A stretch of 64,000 nt of DNA, from positions 163,828 to 227,827 of the forward strand of contig NZ_JRAO01000015.1 of NCBI RefSeq assembly GCF_000768875.1, read 5' to 3'. The translations under genes were made by a program, and so were the position numbers. The stretch's first letter is position 1; each line of letters starts with the position of its first letter. The stretch is from Porphyromonas sp. COT-239 OH1446. Its GTDB lineage: Bacteria > Bacteroidota > Bacteroidia > Bacteroidales > Porphyromonadaceae. Below the pieces are notes generated by a model, which saw nothing but the letters and a program-made list of their open reading frames with translations, searched no databases and was not told where the DNA came from. This document shows, in pieces, positions 9,651 to 18,642 of this stretch.

Positions 9651-10658
9651 ATGAAGTCCGACCACAGAGATCCTCAGAGATCTATATCTTCCGACCTGCC
9701 CCTCCTCAGCGTCATTGTCCCCGTCTACAATGTAGAGGCCTACCTTCGGGATTGTATAGACAGCATTCTGGCACAGAGCTATCCTCGTCTAGAGATCCTC
9801 ATCGTCGATGATGGCAGCTCCGACACCAGTCCTCAGATATGCGACACCTACGCAGCACAAGATCCTCGCATCAAGGTCTATCACACGACCAACGGTGGCC
9901 TATCGGCTGCCCGCAACTATGGTCTTGAGCGTATGCGAGGGGATTATGTTACTTTCATCGACTCGGATGATTGGCTAGAGGGGGATATTCTCAGTACTTG
10001 TATGCAGTACATCGGGACACATCCCAAGACAGACTTCTTGCAGTTTGGGATGCAAGAGTACTGGCAGGACGAGGGCGTTGGGAGGGTTACCACGCCAACA
10101 TTCCGATCTGAAAATCAAGAAGAGATCCTACGAGACTATGCGCTTAAGAGAGAGATACAGCACTGCGCTTGTGCCAAGATCTATCGGGCTCGTCTCTTCG
10201 ACGAGCTACGCTTCCCGGTCAGGAAGTACCACGAGGATATCGCCACGGTATTCGATACACTCTGCCTCTCTCGAAGCGTTGCTAGCCTGCCTCAGGCTGG
10301 GTATATGTACCGACAGAAGCGTCCAGGCTCCATCACCGAGCATTTCTCTGAGAAGAGGCTAGACATCTTCGACAACATCCAGGCCTCCATAAATCGAGGG
10401 GCAAACGCTCCTACCGATAGGGCCATCTACCTCAATACCATTCGAGTTATGTACCTGCGCTTCTATGCCCTTGAGGCATGGGAGAATGATCCTCAGAGAC
10501 GCAGCTATTGGCTGCAACAGTTTAGACCCCACCTCAAGAGGGCTAGATCCATGGACTATATTTGGGGGAATAGGACAGAGCGACTGCACTGGGCAGCCTT
10601 CCTCGCAATGCCTCGCCTCTATCTAAGCCTCTGGAGCTCCTATATGAGAAATAAATAA
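9651..10658 (+). CDS. Family 2 glycosyltransferase
   Basis: A 335-residue GT-A fold enzyme that transfers a sugar from a nucleotide donor, probably in cell-envelope glycan synthesis at the cytoplasmic face. The N-terminal half shows LSVIVPVYN (19-27), VDDGSSD (52-58), the acceptor-side motif NGGLSAARN (81-89) and the metal-binding DSDD (104-107). No transmembrane segment is evident. The C-terminal 130 residues are not recognised. It is the first of a plus-strand run and stands alone functionally: the next gene is a dNTPase. Confidence 0.9.
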   Translation: MKSDHRDPQRSISSDLPLLSVIVPVYNVEAYLRDCIDSILAQSYPRLEILIVDDGSSDTSPQICDTYAAQDPRIKVYHTTNGGLSAARNYGLERMRGDYVTFIDSDDWLEGDILSTCMQYIGTHPKTDFLQFGMQEYWQDEGVGRVTTPTFRSENQEEILRDYALKREIQHCACAKIYRARLFDELRFPVRKYHEDIATVFDTLCLSRSVASLPQAGYMYRQKRPGSITEHFSEKRLDIFDNIQASINRGANAPTDRAIYLNTIRVMYLRFYALEAWENDPQRRSYWLQQFRPHLKRARSMDYIWGNRTERLHWAAFLAMPRLYLSLWSSYMRNK

Positions 10659-10682
10659 CGCAGAGACACTCCCCTAGAGACT

Positions 10683-12032
10683 ATGATGCACTGGGCACAA
10701 CTACTCTCAGACAGGCGCATGGGTGCAGACAAGCAACCAGGAGCTACGAGCAATACCGGCCGGGTGGCACGAAGCGAATTCGAGCGAGACTATGACCGCT
10801 TGGTCTTCTCCCCAGCCTTCCGCCGACTGCAAAACAAGACGCAGGTATTCCCCCTACCCCGAACCATCTTCGTCCATAATCGTCTCACCCATAGCCTCGA
10901 AGTAAGCTGCCTCGGACGATCCCTCGGCAACATGGTAGCCTCCTGCCTACAAGAGCGGCATCGGAGGGAGGGGGGCATCCCCTTCATCCCAGCGGTCAGC
11001 TCAATCGTCAGTGCAGCTTGCCTGGCACATGACCTGGGCAATCCCCCCTTCGGGCATAGTGGAGAGCGAGCTATCGGGGCATACTTTAGAGAGGGAAATG
11101 GAAGGCGATGGGAGGAGCTGGTACGCAGAGAGGGGGGGCGATGGGAGGACTTCTTGCTCTTCGAGGGCAATGCCAATGGCTTTCGCCTGCTGACGCATCA
11201 GTTCATTGGTCGCAGACCAGGGGGCTTCGCCCTGACCTACAGCACGACGGCCAGCATCATCAAGTACCCGTACAGTAGCCTCTTGGGAGCAGGAAGGCCG
11301 AAGTTCGGCTTCTTTGCTACCGAAGAGGAGACCATGCGAGGCCTTGCCGACGAATTGGGGCTGATACAGCAGAGCCGAGAGCCTCTAGCCTACGCCCGCC
11401 ATCCGCTTGTCTTCCTCGTCGAGGCTGCCGACGACATTTGCTATCAAATCATGGATATTGAGGATGCCTACAAGATGGGGATCCTCTCCTACGATGAGAC
11501 TCGAGAGCTGATCCTACCCTTCTTCTCAGCAGAGGAACAGGGAGAGGTACTCAGCACCCTCAGGCTCATCAGCGACCGAAACGAACAGATTGGCTACCTG
11601 CGTTCTAAGGCGATCAACCTCATGGTCGAGGAGGCTGCCTCGATCTTCCTCGACAGCGAGACCGAGATCCTCTCGGGCAAGCTCTCTCGCCCGCTCATAC
11701 GCCTATCCTCCCCACGCATTGTCGAGGCCTACGACCGGTGTAGCCAAGTCGCCTGGGAGCGGATCTATCGAGCCCGTGAGGTGCTGGATGTAGAGCTTGC
11801 AGGACATCGCATCTTCAGTGCCCTATTGGACAGCCTCGTCGAGGCACAGATGTCTCCCGAGCACCTCTACAGTCAGGCTCTGCTCGGAAGGGTGAGCTCT
11901 CAATACGATACCCGTCGGAGTACCGTCTACGGACGGATCCAATGCGCCCTAGACTTCATCTCAGGGATGACAGATATCTACGCCCTAGACCTCTACAGAC
12001 AGATCACAGGGATGAGCCTCCCAGCGATTTAG
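10683..12032 (+). CDS. dgt: Deoxyguanosinetriphosphate triphosphohydrolase-like HD protein
   Basis: A 449-residue HD-domain dNTPase that splits dNTPs to deoxynucleosides and triphosphate, controlling nucleotide pools. The metal-binding set is visible: H70 in NRLTHSLEV, HD at 116-117 in LAHDLGNPPFGHSGE, and a later conserved region around residue 245 (VEAADDICYQIMDIEDAYK). The N-terminal segment FSPAFRRLQNKTQVFPL is typical of the family. Several members accept dNTPs other than dGTP, so the substrate is uncertain. It starts at ATG 10683, where two ATGs lie in tandem. Confidence 0.92.
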   Translation: MMHWAQLLSDRRMGADKQPGATSNTGRVARSEFERDYDRLVFSPAFRRLQNKTQVFPLPRTIFVHNRLTHSLEVSCLGRSLGNMVASCLQERHRREGGIPFIPAVSSIVSAACLAHDLGNPPFGHSGERAIGAYFREGNGRRWEELVRREGGRWEDFLLFEGNANGFRLLTHQFIGRRPGGFALTYSTTASIIKYPYSSLLGAGRPKFGFFATEEETMRGLADELGLIQQSREPLAYARHPLVFLVEAADDICYQIMDIEDAYKMGILSYDETRELILPFFSAEEQGEVLSTLRLISDRNEQIGYLRSKAINLMVEEAASIFLDSETEILSGKLSRPLIRLSSPRIVEAYDRCSQVAWERIYRAREVLDVELAGHRIFSALLDSLVEAQMSPEHLYSQALLGRVSSQYDTRRSTVYGRIQCALDFISGMTDIYALDLYRQITGMSLPAI

Positions 12033-12034
12033 CC

Positions 12035-12042
12035 TAACTTTG
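12035..12042 (+). promoter_or_regulatory. -7 element TAACTTTG upstream of cmk
   Basis: An exact TAnnTTTG match lying two bases after the dgt stop and 34 bases before the cmk ATG. No good -33 element is seen, so it may be weak or fortuitous. Confidence 0.4.
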
Positions 12043-12076
12043 TCCCCTAATCTTAAGGAATAGACCCAATAACTGA

Positions 12077-12781
12077 ATGAACAAGAAGATTATTGTCGCT
12101 ATCGACGGCCACAGCTCTTGCGGTAAGAGCACTATGGCCCGTAAGCTCGCCGCACAAATAGGCTATATCTATGTGGACACAGGGGCGATGTATCGAGGCG
12201 TTACCCTCTATGCCCTGAGGCATGGCTACCTCACCGACGAGGGGCTCGACGAAGAGGCTCTGCGTAGGGATATGCCTCAGATCGAGCTAAGCTTCAAACT
12301 CAATAGCGAGACCGCACGCCCAGACCTCTACCTCAATGGGAAATGCGTCGAGCAAGAGATCCGATCGCTAGAAGTAGGCCAATATGCAAGCCGTATTGCT
12401 ACGCTGGACTTCGTCCGTGAGGCCCTCACAGCCCAGCAACAAGCCATGGGCAGAGCCAAGGGCATTGTCATGGATGGCCGGGATATTGGGACGAACGTCT
12501 TCCCCGAGGCTGAGCTCAAAGTCTTTGTAACGGCCTCACCGATGATCCGAGCAGAGCGCAGACGACTGGAACTCCTGGAGAAAGGGGAGGCTGTCCCCAG
12601 CCTCGAAGAGATCTGTGCCCAGCTTCAGGAGCGAGACTATCGGGACTCCCACCGAGCCGTCGCCCCACTGCGTCAAGCCCCGGATGCCATCGTTCTGGAT
12701 AATAGTCATCTGAGCATCGAGGAGCAGCACGCACGCCTCGTCGAGCTCTTCGCCCAAGCTTCCTCAACCCCACAGCCATAG
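12077..12781 (+). CDS. cmk: Cytidylate kinase
   Basis: A 234-residue CMP/dCMP kinase forming CDP from CMP and ATP. The P-loop GHSSCGKST is at 11-19, followed by the substrate region [16 protein letters not shown], then [15 protein letters not shown] and a lid segment ending [15 protein letters not shown], all characteristic of Cmk. Length is normal. The gene follows dgt by 44 bases and precedes an acyltransferase by 20. Confidence 0.97.
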   Translation: MNKKIIVAIDGHSSCGKSTMARKLAAQIGYIYVDTGAMYRGVTLYALRHGYLTDEGLDEEALRRDMPQIELSFKLNSETARPDLYLNGKCVEQEIRSLEVGQYASRIATLDFVREALTAQQQAMGRAKGIVMDGRDIGTNVFPEAELKVFVTASPMIRAERRRLELLEKGEAVPSLEEICAQLQERDYRDSHRAVAPLRQAPDAIVLDNSHLSIEEQHARLVELFAQASSTPQP

Positions 12782-12801
12782 CTAACCGAAGAAACTGACC
12801 C

Positions 12802-13893
12802 ATGCAACCTAAACCACACTTTGCACACCTCGATCTGCTCAAGGGGATTGCAATCTTCCTCGTAGTCTGTGGACACATCTTCGTCTACGGTAGCAATCAT
12901 TTGGGTGGGCATGACGACTTCGTCCTTTGGAGAGTCCTGGAGGGCGTACATATGCCTCTATTTGTGATGCTCTCAGGATATTTAGCCTTAAGTACGAGGC
13001 ACGAGCTGAGGGCTCTACCCAGCTTCCTAAGGAGCAAGGCTAAACGACTCCTCGTACCTCTGCTCTTCATCCCGCCACTCTATCTACTCTGCTTCGACGA
13101 GAGCTTTAAGCTTGCGATAAGTCAGACAAAGAAGGAGGGCTACTGGTTCACCTTCGTACTCTTTGGCATCATGCTGGCTTTCTTCCTCTTCGGCTGGATA
13201 AACTCCTGGTTCAACAAGCGTAGGAGGATCTCTGTCGAGCTTGCACTCGGGGCTATATCCGTCCTGGTTGTTGTGCTCATCGATGGGGTACTGCATGCCG
13301 TCAAGGATAGCTTCTATGAGAGGCTGCTCAGCTTCGACCAGTTCAACTGGCTGTACAAATACTTCCTACTGGGCTACTTCGTTCGACGTATCCCTCGGCT
13401 AGAGGCCCTTCTTCGCTCGGATCATATCGTGGCTGTGCTCACGCTGAGCTTCATCGGCCTAATGCTGCTGCCCTACCAGGGGATCACATTCCCTGAGAGC
13501 TGGAGTTGCTATCACGGGCTCATCGGCCTCAACCTCGAGGCTCTACAGACTCTGACAGGAGTACTCACCCTCTATGCCCTAGGGTTAAGGGCCTGCGACC
13601 TCGGGATCGACAATAGAGGGACAAGGTTACTGAACTACTTGGGCCGAGAGAGCCTGCCCATTTACCTAACCCACTATTTCTTCCTGCCAGTACTCCCCAT
13701 GATGATGCCCTTCCTGCTGGGACTGCCTAACCCCGCAGCAGCCTTCTCTTGGGAGCTGCTCTTCGCCTTTGTTGGCTCGACCTGGGTACTGCTACTCACC
13801 CTCGGGACGATCCGAGTCGTCAAGCTCAGCCCAACACTTGCCATGCTGCTCTATGGCGAGCCACTCAAGCGACACACCAATAAGCAGAGATAG
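12802..13893 (+). CDS. Acyltransferase family 3 integral membrane protein
   Basis: A 363-residue polytopic membrane protein of the OafA/fucose 4-O-acetylase type. The opening FAHLDLLKGIAIFLVVCGHIF carries the family's first transmembrane helix with the conserved Asp (residue 11) and His (residue 25). About ten hydrophobic segments follow. Such enzymes acetylate surface polysaccharides or lipids; the substrate cannot be told from sequence. It lies two bases before dprA, so the two are co-transcribed, although no functional link is known. Confidence 0.85.
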   Translation: MQPKPHFAHLDLLKGIAIFLVVCGHIFVYGSNHLGGHDDFVLWRVLEGVHMPLFVMLSGYLALSTRHELRALPSFLRSKAKRLLVPLLFIPPLYLLCFDESFKLAISQTKKEGYWFTFVLFGIMLAFFLFGWINSWFNKRRRISVELALGAISVLVVVLIDGVLHAVKDSFYERLLSFDQFNWLYKYFLLGYFVRRIPRLEALLRSDHIVAVLTLSFIGLMLLPYQGITFPESWSCYHGLIGLNLEALQTLTGVLTLYALGLRACDLGIDNRGTRLLNYLGRESLPIYLTHYFFLPVLPMMMPFLLGLPNPAAAFSWELLFAFVGSTWVLLLTLGTIRVVKLSPTLAMLLYGEPLKRHTNKQR

Positions 13894-13895
13894 AT

Positions 13896-14996
13896 ATGTC
13901 GGTGGCACTCAAGATCGCCCTAGCGGAGGCGAAGTACATTGGCCCAATCCATGCCCGATACCTGCTCGAGGAGCTGGGGAATGTGGAGGCGATCTTCTCC
14001 TCGGAAGCAGAGCTCAAGCGCAGACTGCCTCGGCTCAGTCGGCGCATACTGTCCTCGCTCTTCTCAAGTGAGCTACACCATAGGGCTCAAGAGATCGCCC
14101 GATGGAGCGAGCAGAGGGGCCTTCGCTGCCTCTTCGTCGAGGATGAGGGCTACCCTCAGCTCTTGCGGGAGTGCCCCGATGCCCCTGTGATGCTGTATGC
14201 CTCGGGCGACTATGACTTCAACGCCAGCGAGCTCCACCTAAGCGTCGTGGGGACGAGAAACATTACCCCCCACGGACAGAGTGCCCTCGACCGACTCCTC
14301 GAGGAGATCTACAGCCTCACACCTCGGATGCCGATCTACAGTGGTTTGGCCTACGGGGTGGATGTGGCGGCACATCGCAAGGCCCTCGCCCTCTCGATGC
14401 CAACGGTTGCTGTACTGGCGCATGGGTTAGACCGCATCTACCCCTCGGTGCATGCACAGACGGCCCAAGAGATCGTGCAGAGGGGTGGAGCACTCCTCTG
14501 CGAATACCCCCCTGGCACTCGACCCGACCGATTCAACTTCGTCGCTCGCAATAGAATCATCGCAGGGCTAAGCCAAGCCAGCCTCATCATCGAGGCTGGG
14601 AGCAAGAGCGGGTCGCTGATCACGGCCGAGCTAGCAGCCTCCTACGATCGAGAGGTCTTGGCTGTACCAGGGCGCATCCAGGACACCTACAGCCGTGGCT
14701 GCAACGAGCTCATCGCCTCGATGAAGGGGGTGCTGGTGCAGAGCGGCCAAGACATCCTCAGCCGCATGGGCTGGAAGCAAGAGGGTAATGCCCTCCTACA
14801 GGAGCTTGCCTTCGCCCCACCGCAGACGATCGACCAACCACTACTACGGCTCATCGCCGAACTACAGCCTGCGCACATCAACGACCTCATTCGCCGCTCA
14901 GGCATGGATATGCGCAAGATCAGTGCCGAGCTCTTCGAGCTAGAGCTAGAGGGGCATATCCGCTCTCTACCTGGGAGCCTCTACGCCCTAGTCTAG
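13896..14996 (+). CDS. dprA: DNA processing protein A
   Basis: A 366-residue DprA, which loads RecA on incoming single-stranded DNA during natural transformation. It has an N-terminal helix-hairpin-helix-like region, the Rossmann core with VVGTRNITPHGQ, SGLAYGVDVAAHRKAL and GLDRIYPSVH, then SLIIEAGSKSGSLITAELA and a C-terminal winged-helix domain. Length is typical. The upstream gene ends two bases earlier. Its presence fits a competent lineage and may relate to the nucleic-acid uptake locus further along. Confidence 0.96.
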   Translation: MSVALKIALAEAKYIGPIHARYLLEELGNVEAIFSSEAELKRRLPRLSRRILSSLFSSELHHRAQEIARWSEQRGLRCLFVEDEGYPQLLRECPDAPVMLYASGDYDFNASELHLSVVGTRNITPHGQSALDRLLEEIYSLTPRMPIYSGLAYGVDVAAHRKALALSMPTVAVLAHGLDRIYPSVHAQTAQEIVQRGGALLCEYPPGTRPDRFNFVARNRIIAGLSQASLIIEAGSKSGSLITAELAASYDREVLAVPGRIQDTYSRGCNELIASMKGVLVQSGQDILSRMGWKQEGNALLQELAFAPPQTIDQPLLRLIAELQPAHINDLIRRSGMDMRKISAELFELELEGHIRSLPGSLYALV

Positions 14997-15042
14997 AGAC
15001 CTCAATACAGCGACAAACATCTAACCCGCCCGAATAAAACCA

Positions 15043-16416
15043 ATGAACTCAATGAGACGAAACCTACTCCTAGCCTCCTGCTCGGCCCTCCTACTTTGGG
15101 GCTGCTCGACACATCTGCCCTCCTCTCGCTCCCAGAAGCACCAGGCCCTCACGGCACAAGCCAAGGAGGGGGTGCGCAGCTATCTAATGGCACAGATGGA
15201 CAAGGAAACCCCCGAAATGCTACAGAAGCGACAGCGAAACCTACTCTCGAGCCTGCCTTTGAGGGTAGGACATCTCGAGGAGGCCCGGGAAGAGCTATGG
15301 CAACTGTGGAGAGAAGCCAACGAAAAGAGAATGCAAGATAATCAATTTACGAGCCTTTGTCAAGCCCCCCAAGAGGTCATTTGGGATCTCCCCGAGGGAG
15401 AGCGGATGAAGATAGCCCTCTTCTGCAAAGGGAATAAGCCCAGTAGAGGCTATGCCCTCTACATCAACCTGCACGGAGGGGGCAAGGATCCCAGTGCTAG
15501 TTCGCCCTGGGGAGCGGCCTTCAACGACAGAGAGTGGGCCGCTGCCCGCTCACTAGGGCAGGCCTATAAAGATACCGGCTCGCTCTACTATGTGCCTCGT
15601 ATGGCTGACGATCGCAAGGGGAGATGGTATCTAGCTCCGCAGCGCGTAGCCTTTCGCCGAGCCTGGCAACTGGCAGTACTCAGCGGCGAAGTAGACCCCG
15701 ATAGGATCTACCTGATGGGAATCTCGGAGGGGGGCTATGGCAGCCATCGCCTCGCCCTCTATATGCCAGACTACTTCGCAGGCATAGGGCCTATGGCGGC
15801 GGCCGAGCCCCTGAAGGCCGCGGAGAACCTGCGCAACGTTGCCTTTCGCCTCTCTGTCGGCGAGCATGACCGTGGCTTCGGGCGCAACAAGCTGGCCCAG
15901 GCGTGGAAGGAGGAGCTTGCCCGTCTAGCAGAGCAGAACCCTGGCGACTTCGTCCACGAGGTCCACATACAACCCGCCATGGGGCATGGGATCAATTACT
16001 ACCCCACAGCTCCATGGCTCGAGCATCATAGTCGCCGCAACTACCCTAAGCGGGTCAGCTACAAGTACCACAACATGACCCACGACTATGCCGCGGCAAG
16101 CTACTCGGCTGGGGTGTACTACCTAGACTTTCGTCAAATTCGAAGGGCCTCCGATGCCAGCAGCATCTCGCTCGATGTACACCGCTCGGGCAATACCCTC
16201 TCGGTAACTACCCACGAGGGCAATGGGGTCTCGGGCAAGCTGCGCCTCTACCTCGACGAGATAGACTACAAGCAACCCATCGTTGTGCAACTCAATGGCG
16301 TAGAGGTGGTGCGCAAACGCATCGAGCCCAGCTGGGATGCCCTCGTCGAGTCGCTCATGCTCTGGGGAGACCCTAGACGCCTCTACGGCTCGTATGTAGA
16401 GATCACCCTACCTTAG
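15043..16416 (+). CDS. Surface or periplasmic alpha/beta-hydrolase lipoprotein
   Basis: A 457-residue predicted lipoprotein: the signal peptide ends LLLWGC with the lipobox cysteine at residue 21. The hydrolase core shows the nucleophile elbow GISEGGYGS (Ser at about 228), an oxyanion-type HGGGKDPS segment and a likely catalytic His in AMGHGINYYP (about 315). A C-terminal domain of about 90 residues looks beta-rich. Substrate is unknown; an esterase or peptidase is possible. It ends 13 bases before a 27-bp convergent hairpin. Confidence 0.75.
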   Translation: MNSMRRNLLLASCSALLLWGCSTHLPSSRSQKHQALTAQAKEGVRSYLMAQMDKETPEMLQKRQRNLLSSLPLRVGHLEEAREELWQLWREANEKRMQDNQFTSLCQAPQEVIWDLPEGERMKIALFCKGNKPSRGYALYINLHGGGKDPSASSPWGAAFNDREWAAARSLGQAYKDTGSLYYVPRMADDRKGRWYLAPQRVAFRRAWQLAVLSGEVDPDRIYLMGISEGGYGSHRLALYMPDYFAGIGPMAAAEPLKAAENLRNVAFRLSVGEHDRGFGRNKLAQAWKEELARLAEQNPGDFVHEVHIQPAMGHGINYYPTAPWLEHHSRRNYPKRVSYKYHNMTHDYAAASYSAGVYYLDFRQIRRASDASSISLDVHRSGNTLSVTTHEGNGVSGKLRLYLDEIDYKQPIVVQLNGVEVVRKRIEPSWDALVESLMLWGDPRRLYGSYVEITLP

Positions 16417-16429
16417 CGGCAGAGAGGGC

Positions 16430-16488
16430 AGCACAAAGCGACCATCCCCAGTCATCACTCGGATGACTGGGGATGGTCGCTTTGTGCT
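16430..16488. terminator. Convergent 27-bp perfect hairpin terminator
   Basis: Arms 16430-16456 and 16462-16488 are perfectly complementary with a 5-base loop (ACTCG). It lies between the plus-strand hydrolase and minus-strand rpmF, so it probably stops transcription from both sides. No long T-run follows on either strand. Confidence 0.75.
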
Positions 16489-16511
16489 TAGTAGCCCTGA
16501 AGGACTAATGC

Positions 16512-16697
16512 TTAGAGCGCAATATCGCTCTCGATAGCTAGCTTGCCACGATAATAACCGCAAGCTCCACACACGGTGTGGAAGATGTGCCATTCACCGC
16601 AGTTAGCGCACTTAGCGAGTGTAGGTGCCATAGCCTTATCGTGTGAACGACGCTTGGCTGTTCTTGTCTTGGACTGTCTTCTTTTTGGATGTGCCAT
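16512..16697 (-). CDS. rpmF: 50S ribosomal protein L32
   Basis: A 61-residue L32 opening MAHPKRRQSKTRTAKRRSHD, with a zinc-ribbon pattern CANCGEW...CGACGYY (two CxxC pairs). A zinc-containing form is present, and no zinc-free paralogue is visible here. It follows the yceD-like gene by 18 bases, the common yceD-rpmF pairing. Confidence 0.98.
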   Translation of the reverse strand: MAHPKRRQSKTRTAKRRSHDKAMAPTLAKCANCGEWHIFHTVCGACGYYRGKLAIESDIAL

Positions 16698-16715
16698 TTT
16701 ATTTATTATTTATTA

Positions 16716-17264
16716 TTACTGATCTCTTAATTTTTTGAGGGCAGCCCATCGATGGTCTATACCCTCCTCGTCCCGATCGCTCTGATCCTCGGGCACACGC
16801 AGCTCGTCCACAGAGAGACGGGCAAATCGCTCAAGCATCTCGGGGTCACAAGCCTCCTCGGCGTGCAGACGCTGTAGGGGCAGAGCCAGCATGATCTCTT
16901 CGTAGATATACTGTCTGAGGTCGATGACACCCTCCCGCTCAGGGACGATAACAATATCCTCCCCCTCGTCGAGGTACTCTGCTCCGAACTTTACTACGAT
17001 CTCTCGCTCGGACTCGAGATCTACCTCGACGGGCTCCAAGCAACGATCGCAAGGTACATCGACCACACCCTCTAGGTTCAGCACAAGTGTATGTGTACCA
17101 CCAGCTTTGTTGAGGTCTACCTGTACATCCACTTCGCCGCCAAGCAGCAGAGGGGAATGGAGGCTATCGAAGAAGTCCTGCTCGATGAGGTAATCAAAAG
17201 TATGATCACCCTCGGAGAGGGACTTGAGGTTCAGCTTGTATGTATCGCTGTGCTCCACTTGCAT
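16716..17264 (-). CDS. DUF177 (YceD-family) protein
   Basis: A 182-residue protein of the family linked to 23S rRNA accumulation and encoded next to L32 in most bacteria. It contains the conserved VDVPCDRCLEPVEVDL segment and an acidic stretch (EYLDEGEDIVIVPE). I place the start at ATG 17264 (MQVEHSDTYKLNLKSL) rather than 30 bases upstream, because a -7 promoter element sits at 17282-17289 and would overlap the longer version. Confidence 0.88.
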   Translation of the reverse strand: MQVEHSDTYKLNLKSLSEGDHTFDYLIEQDFFDSLHSPLLLGGEVDVQVDLNKAGGTHTLVLNLEGVVDVPCDRCLEPVEVDLESEREIVVKFGAEYLDEGEDIVIVPEREGVIDLRQYIYEEIMLALPLQRLHAEEACDPEMLERFARLSVDELRVPEDQSDRDEEGIDHRWAALKKLRDQ

Positions 17265-17281
17265 TTTGAGTAAAATCCGTG

Positions 17282-17289
17282 CAAAGGTA
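17282..17289 (-). promoter_or_regulatory. -7 element TACCTTTG for yceD-rpmF
   Basis: An exact TAnnTTTG match on the minus strand. Transcription would begin about 12 bases before the ATG at 17264, supporting that start and implying a very short leader. The -33 element is unclear. Confidence 0.55.
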
Positions 17290-17462
17290 ATCAAAAGTGA
17301 GCATTATTCCAATACATCCTAAGGGCAAATACCCGAGGGAGGCCTTCCGAGCTCAGCTCAGGCAGGGGAGATGCTCCAACCCCAAAAGTCAAGACCTAGA
17401 CCCAGGGACTAGGAGGCAAGAGCTCAGATATACGATGACTATAGGATGATAGAGGGTATCAG

Positions 17463-17493
17463 TTGGGCAGCTATACAGGAAGTACTATCTTTG
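17463..17493 (+). promoter_or_regulatory. Promoter of dps
   Basis: TTGG (17463-17466) and TATCTTTG (17486-17493) are separated by 19 bases and lie 43 bases before the dps ATG. The rest of the 17295-17536 gap shows no gene. Confidence 0.6.
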
Positions 17494-17536
17494 TAGCAAC
17501 AAACTAAAATTCATCGATATAAATCAGACAATCACT

Positions 17537-18010
17537 ATGAGCGTACTAGCATTTACAGGCCTTGAGCAGGCTAAGGCCAGCAAGGTAGCCGAAGCACTAG
17601 GTGTGCTGCTGGCAGACTTCCAAATCTTCTACTCAAATCTACGTGGCTACCACTGGCACGTACGTGGGGCAAACTTCTTCACCCTGCACGCACACTTCGA
17701 GAAGATGTACGATGGAGTGGCAGAAACTGTGGACGAACTAGCTGAGCGCATCCTACAGCTCGGTGGAGTGCCCGAGAACCGTTTCTCTCGTTACATCGAG
17801 CAGAGCAACCTGCGCGAGACACATAACGTAAGCAATGCCAACGAGATCCTCAATGACATCCTCGAGAGCTATCGCCTTCTGATCGCTCAGGAGCGTTCGG
17901 TACTGGCACTGGCCGAAGAGGCTGAGGACGAGGTTACGATCGCCCTCGTAGGCGACCTGCTCGCCTCTCAGGAGAAGGATATTTGGATGATCGATGCCTT
18001 CCGCGGCTAG
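17537..18010 (+). CDS. dps: Dps-family DNA-binding ferritin-like protein
   Basis: A 157-residue four-helix ferritin-like protein. Dps forms dodecamers that oxidise iron with peroxide and shield DNA. The ferroxidase region is visible: NLRGYHWHVRGANFFTLHAHFE and YDGVAETVDELAERI supply the His, Asp and Glu ligands at the dimer interface. A C-terminal EKDIWMIDAFRG is family-like. In Bacteroidota dps is usually controlled by OxyR, and an oxyR gene with both redox cysteines is present in this window (49003-49929). Confidence 0.95.
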   Translation: MSVLAFTGLEQAKASKVAEALGVLLADFQIFYSNLRGYHWHVRGANFFTLHAHFEKMYDGVAETVDELAERILQLGGVPENRFSRYIEQSNLRETHNVSNANEILNDILESYRLLIAQERSVLALAEEAEDEVTIALVGDLLASQEKDIWMIDAFRG

Positions 18011-18047
18011 ACCCAGCAAGACCCTCCTAGCAGACAACCGTCAAGAT

Positions 18048-18100
18048 GTACGGCATCGTAGGCCTCAAGGGGCTTCACGATGCCGTACTTTAGCTTTTTT
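18048..18100 (+). terminator. Intrinsic terminator of dps
   Basis: GTACGGCATCGT (18048-18059) pairs with ACGATGCCGTAC (18077-18088), with inner GGCC/GGGC pairing, and is followed by TTTAGCTTTTTT. Confidence 0.85.
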
Positions 18101-18135
18101 CAAGCTTCACCATCTCCAACCAGTCAGACTCTAAG

Positions 18136-18183
18136 AGCAAAAGAGAAGGCGTGTCGATGACTCGACACGCCTTCTCTTTTGCT
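18136..18183. terminator. 22-bp perfect hairpin, bidirectional terminator
   Basis: Arms 18136-18157 and 18162-18183 are perfectly complementary around loop TGAC. The outer stem runs AAAAGAG on one side and CTCTTTT on the other, giving a T-rich flank on both strands. It lies between dps and the convergent small lipoprotein gene. Confidence 0.8.
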
Positions 18184-18238
18184 TGGCTTCGTATATAGAG
18201 AAACCTCAGACTAGGGAACTAATCTTGTCCCCAGTAAC

Positions 18239-18481
18239 TTACTTAACCTCTTCGGCCTTTACTTCCTGTACTTCCTCAACAACCTTTTCTGTAGCCTCCT
18301 GAGCAGCTTCGGCAGCATTCTCTACAGCTTCCTGAACAGCCTCAACAGACTTTTCGGCAGCCTCCTGAGTAGCCTCAGCAGCGTTTTCTACAGCTTCCTG
18401 GGCAGCAGCCTGTTTGTTCTCCTCGCAAGAAGCGAGACCAAGGACAGCTACAAGGGCAAAGAGAGATACGATCTTCTTCAT
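18239..18481 (-). CDS. Small Ala/Glu-rich lipoprotein
   Basis: An 80-residue protein starting at ATG 18481 with a lipoprotein signal peptide (MKKIVSLFALVAVLGLASC, lipobox cysteine at 19). The mature part is a run of near-repeats such as AVENAAEATQEAAEKSVEAV, alternating hydrophobic and Glu/Lys residues every 3-4 positions, which predicts one long amphipathic helix or coiled coil. That resembles small Lpp-like or apolipoprotein-like envelope proteins by design, not by recognised homology. The upstream promoter at 18543-18573 excludes the longer start at 18556. Confidence 0.8.
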   Translation of the reverse strand: MKKIVSLFALVAVLGLASCEENKQAAAQEAVENAAEATQEAAEKSVEAVQEAVENAAEAAQEATEKVVEEVQEVKAEEVK

Positions 18482-18542
18482 TTTCGTTTTTGTGATGTAG
18501 TGAATAGCAATATTTACTAGATGTGCTTTGTCTAAAGCGGTG

Positions 18543-18573
18543 CAAATGTACGGCAAGTTTTAATACCAACAAA
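18543..18573 (-). promoter_or_regulatory. Promoter of the small lipoprotein gene
   Basis: TACATTTG (18550-18543) fits TAnnTTTG; TTTG (18573-18570) gives a 19-base spacer. The predicted start of transcription is about 55 bases before the ATG at 18481. Confidence 0.65.
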
Positions 18574-18642
18574 AGTTTTCCCGATCTTTTTTCTGATACA
18601 CAGACTTTTACCCGACAAGTATTCTTCGCTGGATCTATTCAG